DNA of 12,275 bases from an uncultured Saprospiraceae bacterium (GTDB lineage: Bacteria > Bacteroidota > Bacteroidia > Chitinophagales > Saprospiraceae). A program made the translations under genes and the position numbers. The stretch lies in NCBI GenBank assembly GCA_937959375.1, contig CALGLS010000068.1, positions 1-12,275 of the forward strand, read 5' to 3'. How positions within the stretch are numbered: position 1 is the first letter of the stretch; each line of letters opens with the position of its first letter. The notes beneath the pieces are model-generated. The model was not told the DNA's origin and made no database searches. It was given only the letters and a program-made list of their open reading frames with translations. Shown one piece after another: positions 7,238 to 12,275 of this stretch.

Positions 7238-7391
7238 GAGCATGTTTAAATTTCCATTTAATTGCAAATCAATATTTTATGAACCTCGCGTCCAATTTTA
7301 GAATTCAGTTAGCTCGTTAAGCTCATTAAAAAATTGTTAGCGAGAACCATAAACGCTTGATTTTCATAGGAAACTAAATTTAAACATGCTC
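7238..7391. mobile_element. MITE-like element, copy 1 (154 bp)
   Basis: Terminal inverted repeats of 16 bp are perfect: GAGCATGTTTAAATTT at 7238-7253 and its complement at 7376-7391. TAA stands directly outside both ends, which fits a 3-bp target duplication; the left TAA is also the stop codon of the CotH gene. The element has no coding capacity, and the interior can fold into a long imperfect hairpin (CTCGC...AATTTT with AAAATT...GCGAG). It is about 92 percent identical to the copy at 7534-7687 (13 differences by my count). GAG ends and a TNA target are reminiscent of IS5-family (IS1031-group) elements, so a transposase in trans is plausible but not shown. Confidence 0.85.
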
Positions 7392-7407
7392 TAAAGCAAT
7401 TAAGAAT

Positions 7408-7455
7408 TTGGGAAATGCTTACATCAGTATAGATAAGTGAGCATTTCCCAATTTT
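7408..7455 (+). terminator. Intrinsic terminator, probably of the CotH-protein gene
   Basis: TTGGGAAATGCT (7408-7419) is perfectly complementary to AGCATTTCCCAA (7440-7451), 12 bp with a 20-nt loop, followed by TTTT. It lies 170 bases behind the CotH-gene stop because MITE copy 1 separates them. Without the element it would be only about 17 bases behind the stop. Confidence 0.8.
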
Positions 7456-7533
7456 ACCTTCCCAATAATTTGTAAAGAAAAGTAGCCTTCTAATTTTGAA
7501 TTGTAATCAAATCAAACTAAATTTATCGTATAA

Positions 7534-7687
7534 GAGCATGTTTAAATTTACATTTAATTGCAAATCAATATTTTATGAACCTCGCGTCCAATTTTAAAAC
7601 TCAGTTAGCTCGCTAAACTCATTAAAAAATGGTTAGTAAGAACCATAAACTCCTGATTTTCATTGGAAACTAATTTTAAATATGCTC
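7534..7687. mobile_element. MITE-like element, copy 2 (154 bp)
   Basis: Same length and orientation as copy 1. The left terminal repeat at 7534-7549 is identical to that of copy 1; the right end (to 7687) has two changes in the terminal repeat. TAA flanks both ends (7531-7533 and 7688-7690). The 142-bp spacer between the copies contains the CotH-gene terminator and about 75 bases of AT-rich sequence. More divergent ends suggest copy 2 is the older insertion or is under less selection. Confidence 0.85.
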
Positions 7688-7690
7688 TAA

Positions 7691-7719
7691 GTTGTTTTCA
7701 AGTTAAAAGAACTTACAAC
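7691..7719 (+). other. Hairpin behind MITE copy 2
   Basis: GTTGT (7691-7695) pairs with ACAAC (7715-7719) and AAGTT (7700-7704) with AACTT (7710-7714), with a 4-base bulge on the left. No T-run follows. It may be leader structure for the SDR gene. Confidence 0.35.
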
Positions 7720-7743
7720 CCAATAAACAAGGTTCAGACATTC

Positions 7744-7757
7744 GAATACTTGTATTC
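7744..7757. promoter_or_regulatory. Operator-like palindrome GAATAC-tt-GTATTC
   Basis: A perfect 6-bp inverted repeat with a 2-base centre lies 35 bases before the SDR start codon. Size and position fit a dimeric regulator site, but no regulator gene is nearby and no second copy was seen in the window. Confidence 0.35.
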
Positions 7758-7791
7758 TTAACTAAGTACGTCAAAAGCACCAATTTAAGTA

Positions 7792-8676
7792 ATGAAACGC
7801 CTTCTAGTCACCGGAGCTTCCGGTTTTTTAGGGTGGAACGTTTGTGAGTTTCCACAGGAGGATTGGGAAATCCTCGGCATTTATCACGACCATGAAAATG
7901 GTATCCCCGATTATATACAAAGTTACCAAGTCGACTTACGCGAAAGTGATGCTTTTGAGCAAGTCCTTGAACGAACACAAGCCGACGCTGTACTACATTT
8001 AGCGGCTAATTCTAATCCAAAATATTGCGAAGACAATCCAAGTACATCTTACTCTGTCAACGTAGGTTCAAGTCGTGCCATAGCACAGGTTTGCAAAGAC
8101 CTTGCAATCCCAATGGTATTTGCATCTAGTGAGCAGGTTTACAGCGGAAGTAAAGCCAACAATAGCGAAGAGGATGAATTGAGTCCAATCAATGCCTATG
8201 GCAACCAAAAAATGACAGCTGAGCAAAAGATCATGCGCATTCATCCTGAGGCATGTATCGCGCGATTAGCCGTAATGTTTGGGGACCATGGCCCTAGCGC
8301 CAAATGCTTCATGCATGAATGGTTGGATAAATGGGAAAAAGGAGAAGAGGTTACCGCTTTCAATGATGAGATTCGCAATTTCTTAAGTGGTTACTCTGCA
8401 GCTGAAGGTTTGTTTCTATTATTAGAACGACAAGCTACTGGAATATTTAATATCGGTGGTAAAGATGCGATCTCTCGATTTGAGTTTGCACAAAAATTAG
8501 CGGAGAAGTACGGTGTCAAAGACGCAAAGATCAAATCTGCTTCTCAAAAAGATATTCCTGGTTTAGCTGAAACACGCCCTGCTGATTTGAGCATGGACTT
8601 GTCTAAAGCGGAAAGCCTAGGCTTTGTCTTGCGAACTGTAGATGAAGAGTTAACGGAGCTTACGAATGTGAATTAG
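7792..8676 (+). CDS. Extended SDR family NAD(P)-dependent oxidoreductase, RmlD-like
   Basis: A 294-residue cytoplasmic Rossmann protein. TGASGFLG (7-14) is the GxxGxxG dinucleotide site, D48 in VDLRE is the next conserved acidic position, and LHLAANSNP (69-76) follows strand four. The catalytic set is S113 in FASSEQVY and Y136-x3-K140 in NAYGNQK. The C-terminal block RPADLSMDLSKAESLGF (262-278) is characteristic of the RmlD (dTDP-4-dehydrorhamnose reductase) substrate-binding region. No other sugar-nucleotide gene is nearby, so rhamnose synthesis is not supported by context; a related sugar epimerase or reductase is as likely. The last codons, GTG AAT TAG, are the first unit of the tandem array at 8668-8703, so the array begins inside the gene. 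Confidence 0.85.
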   Translation: MKRLLVTGASGFLGWNVCEFPQEDWEILGIYHDHENGIPDYIQSYQVDLRESDAFEQVLERTQADAVLHLAANSNPKYCEDNPSTSYSVNVGSSRAIAQVCKDLAIPMVFASSEQVYSGSKANNSEEDELSPINAYGNQKMTAEQKIMRIHPEACIARLAVMFGDHGPSAKCFMHEWLDKWEKGEEVTAFNDEIRNFLSGYSAAEGLFLLLERQATGIFNIGGKDAISRFEFAQKLAEKYGVKDAKIKSASQKDIPGLAETRPADLSMDLSKAESLGFVLRTVDEELTELTNVN

Positions 8677-8825
8677 AGTGTGAATTAGAGTGTGAATTAG
8701 AATTAGAATGCCTTCTGACGTATAATGACGCGTTGGAGGGCATTCTAATTCACACTCTCATTCTAATTCTAATTCGCAGTCTAATTCACATTCACAGTCT
8801 AATTCTAATTCACAGTCTAATTCAA
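8668..8825. repeat. Word-repeat palindrome (words gtgaattagagt / attaga)
   Basis: The left arm is three head-to-tail 12-mers GTGAATTAGAGT (8668-8679, 8680-8691, 8692-8703; the third ends AAT), then TAGAATGCC. AGAATGCC (8705-8712) pairs with GGCATTCT (8739-8746), and the right arm continues with many copies of the complement (TCTAATTC, CACTCTC, CACAGTC) up to about 8825. The right array is longer than the left, so pairing can slide. The first unit contains the stop codon of the SDR gene. It ends about 60 bases before the DUF5706 gene. Confidence 0.85.
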
Positions 8826-8870
8826 AAAAGATTTTTAGAGCATTTAATCAACTTCTCAAATAGAAATCAC

Positions 8871-8878
8871 TAAGTTTG
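8871..8878 (+). promoter_or_regulatory. -7 promoter box TAAGTTTG of the DUF5706 gene
   Basis: TAAGTTTG is a perfect match to the Bacteroidota -7 consensus TAnnTTTG. It ends only seven bases before the ATG at 8886, so a start site at the usual distance would give an essentially leaderless mRNA. No convincing TTTG -33 element is seen. Confidence 0.5.
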
Positions 8879-8885
8879 CGGCAGA

Positions 8886-9452
8886 ATGGAAATAAAGAAG
8901 CAAAAAAGTAAGCTATCCAAGCACAAACTTGCCAGAGAAACGATCAATGTTTTCCGGACTACTCAGCGAAACAACATTGATCTCACCGGTATTGCCGATA
9001 ATAAAGCCAACGTTTTGTTATCAGTAAATGCTATTATGCTCACCTTCATTATTCCACTTGTACTTGGAAACATCGATTATATTGTCGAGAAGCACATTTA
9101 TATTCCACTTATCGTTTTTGCAGCTACCTGTTTTACCACCATTTATATGGCTGCTCAGGTTTTAAAACCTTCTGATTTTGACAAAAAACGCCATTCGCTA
9201 GACCCAAATATTAAATCAAGTCCTTTCTTTTTTGGTAACTTTTACAAAATGGATGTGGAAGAGTATTATGACTTCCTAACCGATGGCCTTGCTAACGAAA
9301 ATTTTGTCAAAGCACACCTTGCTCAAGATCTTTATTACATAGGTAGAAGACTTGGTAAAAAAATGGCCAACATCAGAGTAGCTTTCAACATTTTCATCGG
9401 AGGTATCTTTCTTACTTTGATTACTACGATCATCGTTTTAATCTTGTTTTAA
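8886..9452 (+). CDS. DUF5706 membrane protein, Pycsar-effector (PycTM)-like, orphan
   Basis: A 188-residue protein with a basic N-terminus (residues 1-18), the conserved D-x-T-G-I-A-D-N-K-A-N-V-L-L core (32-45), membrane segments at about 43-62, 71-91 and 165-187, and a soluble middle part (95-163) ending in YYIGRRLGKKM. This is the pattern of DUF5706, the membrane effector domain of Pycsar anti-phage systems, where cyclic pyrimidine nucleotides trigger membrane damage. Many Bacteroidota also carry chromosomal versions of this domain, often fused to an HD domain; here there is no HD part. No pyrimidine cyclase gene is visible in the window, so a defence role is an inference from family only. 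It is alone between the SDR and ABC genes. Confidence 0.8.
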   Translation: MEIKKQKSKLSKHKLARETINVFRTTQRNNIDLTGIADNKANVLLSVNAIMLTFIIPLVLGNIDYIVEKHIYIPLIVFAATCFTTIYMAAQVLKPSDFDKKRHSLDPNIKSSPFFFGNFYKMDVEEYYDFLTDGLANENFVKAHLAQDLYYIGRRLGKKMANIRVAFNIFIGGIFLTLITTIIVLILF

Positions 9453-9488
9453 AATACATCTATTTTTCTTTTCCAAAATGGAACTATT

Positions 9489-9725
9489 CTAAAGCCCATC
9501 TGGTTCTCCCTTCATATTAAATAACTCACGAAGTTCCATTTCAAAAGAAGTACCACTTACTTCTTCAAATTAATACCAGTTTTAGACAGACTGGTCATCA
9601 CCACTCTACGAGGAAATCCACTTTTCTTTCGAGTACCAGCCATGTCATAGGAAAAGGAAAAAAATGCTAAGTAATTCCATTTGGTCAACGTTCGGAACAG
9701 GTGAACGTTTGTCCAACTTAGTAGT
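9489..9725 (-). pseudogene. Possible minus-strand coding remnant with one frameshift
   Basis: Read on the minus strand, a frame opens behind a TAA near 9726 and runs to a TAA at 9557-9559; it includes TKWNYLAFFSFSYDMAGTR and, from ATG at 9643, MAGTRKKSGFPRRVVMTSLS. In the next frame FEEVSGTSFEMELRELF continues from 9569 to a TAG at 9489-9491. Losing one T in the AATTTG run near 9570 would explain the switch. The composition looks protein-like, but I recognise no family. It may be a decayed gene end or an interspersed repeat that happens to be open. It overlaps the hairpins of this gap and the putative ABC-gene promoter. Confidence 0.35.
9680..9711 (+). promoter_or_regulatory. Candidate promoter of the ABC transporter gene
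   Basis: TTTG (9680-9683), a 20-base spacer, then AACGTTTG (9704-9711), seven of eight positions of the -7 consensus TAnnTTTG, at the spacing usual in Bacteroidota. An inverted repeat, AACGTTC with GAACGTT, overlaps it and could be an operator. The leader would be about 40 bases. Confidence 0.45.
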
Positions 9726-9745
9726 TAGAGTATGTTTAAAAAATT
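9726..9745. repeat. Possible solo terminal repeat of the MITE family
   Basis: TAGAGTATGTTTAAA (9726-9740) matches 14 of 15 bases of the MITE end plus its flanking T (TAGAGCATGTTTAAA). No matching second end is convincing nearby. It lies in the putative leader of the ABC gene, where A-rich sequence is expected anyway, so chance cannot be excluded. Confidence 0.3.
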
Positions 9746-9759
9746 AAAATCAAAAAGCT

Positions 9760-11529
9760 ATGAGTATTTTCAACAACCCATATTTCTCCATGATGAGAAC
9801 AGCGTGGAAGTATGCAGGTACAGAGCGTAAAAAATACCTCAGTGTTTATTCTCGTTTTGTTCTCAGCAATTTAGTGCATGCACTAGAGCCAATTCTATGG
9901 GGAATGTTCATCAATCAAATTCAATTACAGGGAGCAGACATTCTCAAGTCTTCATGGATGTATGTAGGTGCTTATCTGATCGTGAGATTGGTTGACTGGT
10001 TTTTTCATGGTACTGCTCGTATCATGGAGCGTGAGCTTGCATTCAACATGAGTAAAAACTTTTTGCAAGAGTTGTATTTTAAATCAGTACACCTTCCGGT
10101 AAAATGGCATCAAGATAATCACAGTGGTGAAACAATCAATCGAATTAGAAAAGCATACGAGGCACTAAAACAGTTTTTCGGACATGGCTTTGAATACATG
10201 CATGCTTTATCAAAATTCTTTTTGTCTTTTGCAGCAATGATATATTTTGCGCCTTTTTATGGATGCATTGCATTGCTTATGGGTGCTGGTATTGTTTACA
10301 TCATTTTGTTATTTGACCGACCATTTATTGCCACCTTGAAAGAAGTCAACGAAGGTGAACACAAGGTGTCTTCTACCCTTTTTGATAGTTTGTCAAACAT
10401 CATTACGGTGATTACTTTACGATTAGAAAGTCGTATGGAAAAAGATATTGTCAAACGAGTTACTGACATATTTCCTGCATTTAAAAAGAATATTCGCATC
10501 AACGAATGGAAATGGTTTGTCGTAGACACCCTCGTTGGTTTTATCTATGCCTTCATCTTGGTAGGTTATATTCATGACAACTATGTGGTAGGTGAAGTAT
10601 TCCTAATCGGTGGTCTAGTAACGTTGATGGGTTTTGTCAATAAATTCTCATCCGTGTTTCACAATATCGCTTACTTGTATACCAACGTAGTTCGCTACGA
10701 TACAGATGTAAAGACAGCCATCAACATTATCGAAGCCTATGATGCAATACATAAAGAAACAGACAATTCGCGATTGAAAAGCGATTGGAAAAACATCAAC
10801 ATTGACACGCTTAATTTCAAGCACCAGTTAACGGATAGTGTAGATAGCAAACAACACGTGCCTGGTTTAGAAAACCTTAGCATTGCCATCCAACGTGGAA
10901 AAAAGATTGCCTTCATCGGTGAAAGTGGTAGTGGTAAAAGTACCTTGCTTGCTATACTAAGAGGCCTTTATCCAGCTAGTGAAGTGCAGCTGCGTTTAGA
11001 CGATCAGTCGTATTCAAACTTAAATGTTATTTCAGATCAGGTCACGTTGTTTCCACAAGAACCTGAGATATTTGAAAACACGATTGAGTACAATATTACG
11101 TTGGGACTAGCGCACGAAGAAGCGGAATTAAAGAAGGTGAGTCAAATCGCACGTTTCCAAGAAGTTGTTGAGCAATTACCAAACGGCTACGCTTCCAGTA
11201 TCAAGGAAAAGGGAGTTAACTTATCAGGTGGTCAAAAACAACGGTTGGCATTAGCAAGAGGAATTTTTGCATCCAAAGATAGCGACTTGATTTTACTGGA
11301 CGAACCAACTAGTAGTGTCGACCCAAAAACGGAGTTGCTCATTTATGATGAACTTTTTGCAGCCTATAAAGATAAGGCGATTTTGTCTTCCTTACACCGT
11401 TTACATCTGCTGCCAAAGTTCGATTACATTTACATAATGGATCAAGGTGCAATTGTAGATGAGGGAACTTTTGAACAGTTACGTGCCAACAGTCCTGTGT
11501 TTCAAGAAATGTGGGCACATCAAGAGTAA
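9760..11529 (+). CDS. ABC transporter, fused permease and ATPase (type IV exporter half-transporter)
   Basis: A 589-residue half-transporter that should work as a homodimer in the inner membrane. Six membrane segments lie at about 33-52, 66-84, 150-166, 168-186, 253-272 and 276-296. The nucleotide-binding domain starts near 345: Walker A GESGSGKST (387-395), Q-loop Q433 in LFPQEPEIF, signature LSGGQ (488-492), Walker B LILLDEP (510-516), D-loop SSVD (518-521) and H-loop H546. All catalytic residues are intact, so it should hydrolyse ATP. The cargo cannot be read; lipids, peptides and drugs are all exported by relatives. It is a single gene with its own probable promoter and a near-perfect hairpin behind the stop, and the partner genes needed for a type I secretion system are absent. 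Confidence 0.9.
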   Translation: MSIFNNPYFSMMRTAWKYAGTERKKYLSVYSRFVLSNLVHALEPILWGMFINQIQLQGADILKSSWMYVGAYLIVRLVDWFFHGTARIMERELAFNMSKNFLQELYFKSVHLPVKWHQDNHSGETINRIRKAYEALKQFFGHGFEYMHALSKFFLSFAAMIYFAPFYGCIALLMGAGIVYIILLFDRPFIATLKEVNEGEHKVSSTLFDSLSNIITVITLRLESRMEKDIVKRVTDIFPAFKKNIRINEWKWFVVDTLVGFIYAFILVGYIHDNYVVGEVFLIGGLVTLMGFVNKFSSVFHNIAYLYTNVVRYDTDVKTAINIIEAYDAIHKETDNSRLKSDWKNINIDTLNFKHQLTDSVDSKQHVPGLENLSIAIQRGKKIAFIGESGSGKSTLLAILRGLYPASEVQLRLDDQSYSNLNVISDQVTLFPQEPEIFENTIEYNITLGLAHEEAELKKVSQIARFQEVVEQLPNGYASSIKEKGVNLSGGQKQRLALARGIFASKDSDLILLDEPTSSVDPKTELLIYDELFAAYKDKAILSSLHRLHLLPKFDYIYIMDQGAIVDEGTFEQLRANSPVFQEMWAHQE

Positions 11530-11541
11530 CATAACAATTCA

Positions 11542-11586
11542 AGTAGCAATGGCGGTAGCAATAAAACTGCTATTGTCATTGCTACT
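11542..11586 (+). terminator. Word-repeat palindrome / terminator of the ABC gene (word gtagcaat)
   Basis: AGTAGCAAT (11542-11550) pairs with ATTGCTACT (11578-11586), and GGCGGTAGCA (11551-11560) pairs with TGCTATTGTC (11568-11577) using three G-T wobbles, giving one continuous 19-bp stem with a 7-nt loop. GTAGCAAT occurs twice on the left arm, and a third complement, TATTGCC, follows the right arm. T-rich sequence (TTTATTTTACCTTTCTTT) comes shortly after. It begins 12 bases behind the stop. Confidence 0.75.
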
Positions 11587-11607
11587 GATATTGCCATTTA
11601 TTTTACC

Positions 11608-11615
11608 TTTCTTTG
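11608..11615 (+). promoter_or_regulatory. Candidate -7 box of the TauE/SafE gene
   Basis: TTTCTTTG matches seven of eight positions of TAnnTTTG and lies ten bases before the ATG, again implying a very short or absent leader. No -33 element at the normal distance. Confidence 0.35.
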
Positions 11616-11625
11616 CAAGAAAAAC

Positions 11626-12275
11626 ATGAGCCCCAATTTTATGATCGCTGGTCTAGCATCCCTTCTTCTTGGCATATCCAAAGGCGGATTAAAGGGTATG
11701 GGGATTTTGATTGTCACCATGATCGTTTATGTCTTTGGCGCTAAAAACTCTACGGGAATCTTAGTCCCATTATTTATCGTCGGAGATATACTCGCTGTCA
11801 TTTATTTCAAGAAACACGTAAAGATTAAATATCTAATTCAGTTCATGCCAGCCATGTTGATAGGTGTTGTCGTCGCTGTTTATGTAGGTAATGATTGGGA
11901 CGAGATAGTTTTCAAAAAGTGGATATCTTGGATCATACTATTGAGTGTAGTCTACATGTTTTGGTCAGAATACAAATCGATAGTAATAAAATCAGATAAT
12001 TACCTGATCAGCAGTGTGATTGGCTTCGCCGCAGGTTTCACCACCATGGTAGGTAACTTGGCAGGTCCTTTTGCTAACCTCTTCTTTCTAGCCACTCGTT
12101 TACCAAAAAAGGAAATTGTAGGCACCTCTGCCTGGGTGTTTTTCATCATCAATATTTTCAAAATTCCCTTTCATATATTCTCCTGGGAAACCATAAACAG
12201 AGCCTCTCTAATGATTGATTTAAAACTAGCGCCCTTTGTAATTGTTGGTTTCTTTTTAGGTACCCAATTGCTTGG
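11626..12275 (+). CDS. TauE/SafE family permease (sulfite exporter type), 3' end outside the window
   Basis: An open frame of 216 complete codons continues past the window end with no stop; family members are usually about 250-270 residues, so most of the protein is here. It starts MSPNFMIAGLASLLLGISKG with the typical first membrane helix and K-G-G-L-K-G-M-G motif; a second conserved set, GFAAGFTTMVGNLAGPFANLFFL (about residues 133-155), is the repeat counterpart, as expected for the two-fold inverted topology. Relatives move sulfite, sulfoacetate or other organosulfur anions across the inner membrane, but many have unknown substrates. The start ATG at 11626 lies just behind a strong terminator and a -7-like box, so it is probably its own unit. 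Confidence 0.87.
   Translation, partial: MSPNFMIAGLASLLLGISKGGLKGMGILIVTMIVYVFGAKNSTGILVPLFIVGDILAVIYFKKHVKIKYLIQFMPAMLIGVVVAVYVGNDWDEIVFKKWISWIILLSVVYMFWSEYKSIVIKSDNYLISSVIGFAAGFTTMVGNLAGPFANLFFLATRLPKKEIVGTSAWVFFIINIFKIPFHIFSWETINRASLMIDLKLAPFVIVGFFLGTQLL

Larger units (their letters stand above)
9453..9759. other. Intergenic region between DUF5706 and ABC genes
   Basis: It contains three successive inverted repeats: CTTTTcc-AAAATGGAACT (9469-9485) with AGTTCCATTTcAAAAG (9532-9547); AGAAGTA (9546-9552) with TACTTCT (9558-9564); and ACCAGT (9575-9580) with ACTGGT (9590-9595). A minus-strand coding remnant overlaps them, and the promoter of the ABC gene lies at the right end. Confidence 0.6.

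Noticed and set aside
7238..7687. MITE pair considered as attachment sites of an integrated element
   Set aside because: The 142 bases between the copies contain only a terminator and AT-rich sequence, no integrase or cargo, and the ends look like transposon termini.
9760..11529. ABC transporter considered as part of a bacteriocin or type I secretion system
   Set aside because: No peptidase C39 domain, no membrane-fusion or outer-membrane partner and no precursor peptide gene is visible nearby.
10296..11542. Minus-strand frames inside the ABC transporter gene
   Set aside because: They lie opposite intact transporter motifs and have no independent support.

Overview
The window looks like a piece of a Bacteroidota chromosome, probably a free-living or marine flavobacterium- or Saprospiria-like organism. 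The evidence: a long secreted protein ends in a type IX secretion sorting domain with a PNP motif; the genes lack Shine-Dalgarno sequences and start after A-rich stretches; TAnnTTTG-type -7 boxes occur; and the protein families are typical of the phylum (DUF2809, M28 with a QAQ signal-peptide end, CotH-LTD proteins, DUF5706). Base composition is AT-rich. All recognisable intact genes are on the + strand, mostly as single transcription units separated by long structured gaps.

Layout. 1-387 is a non-coding stretch with a palindromic repeat, a hexamer array and two hairpins. 388-1278 holds a small DUF2809 membrane protein and an SRPBCC/AHSA1-type protein. 1471-3033 is a secreted M28 zinc peptidase, followed by a strong terminator. 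3378-3926 is a carboxymuconolactone decarboxylase/AhpD-like protein with a CxxC...H site. 3927-4480 is a hairpin-rich gap. 4481-7237 is a 918-residue secreted lamin-tail/CotH-kinase protein with a T9SS tail. 7238-7791 carries two copies of a 154-bp MITE-like element around the terminator of the CotH gene. 7792-8676 is an extended SDR (RmlD-like). 8886-9452 is an orphan DUF5706 membrane protein related to Pycsar effectors. 9453-9759 contains what looks like a frameshifted minus-strand coding remnant. 9760-11529 is a fused permease/ATPase ABC exporter. From 11626 a TauE/SafE-family permease runs off the window end; it has no stop inside the window.

The genes do not form one obvious pathway. The most interesting material is between them. 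First, at least four intergenic elements (40-135, 1283-1410, 8668-8825, 11542-11586) share an architecture but not a sequence: each repeats its own short word on both arms of a palindrome. Three of the four lie right behind a stop codon. Second, two 154-bp elements have perfect or near-perfect terminal inverted repeats and are flanked by TAA; one sits exactly at the stop codon of the CotH gene and pushes its terminator about 170 nt downstream. Third, the CotH protein has a CC..WD..C cysteine module inserted into its kinase-like region. Fourth, a Pycsar-effector-like gene stands without a cyclase and has a -7 box almost touching its start codon. I did not find a complete new multi-gene system in this window.
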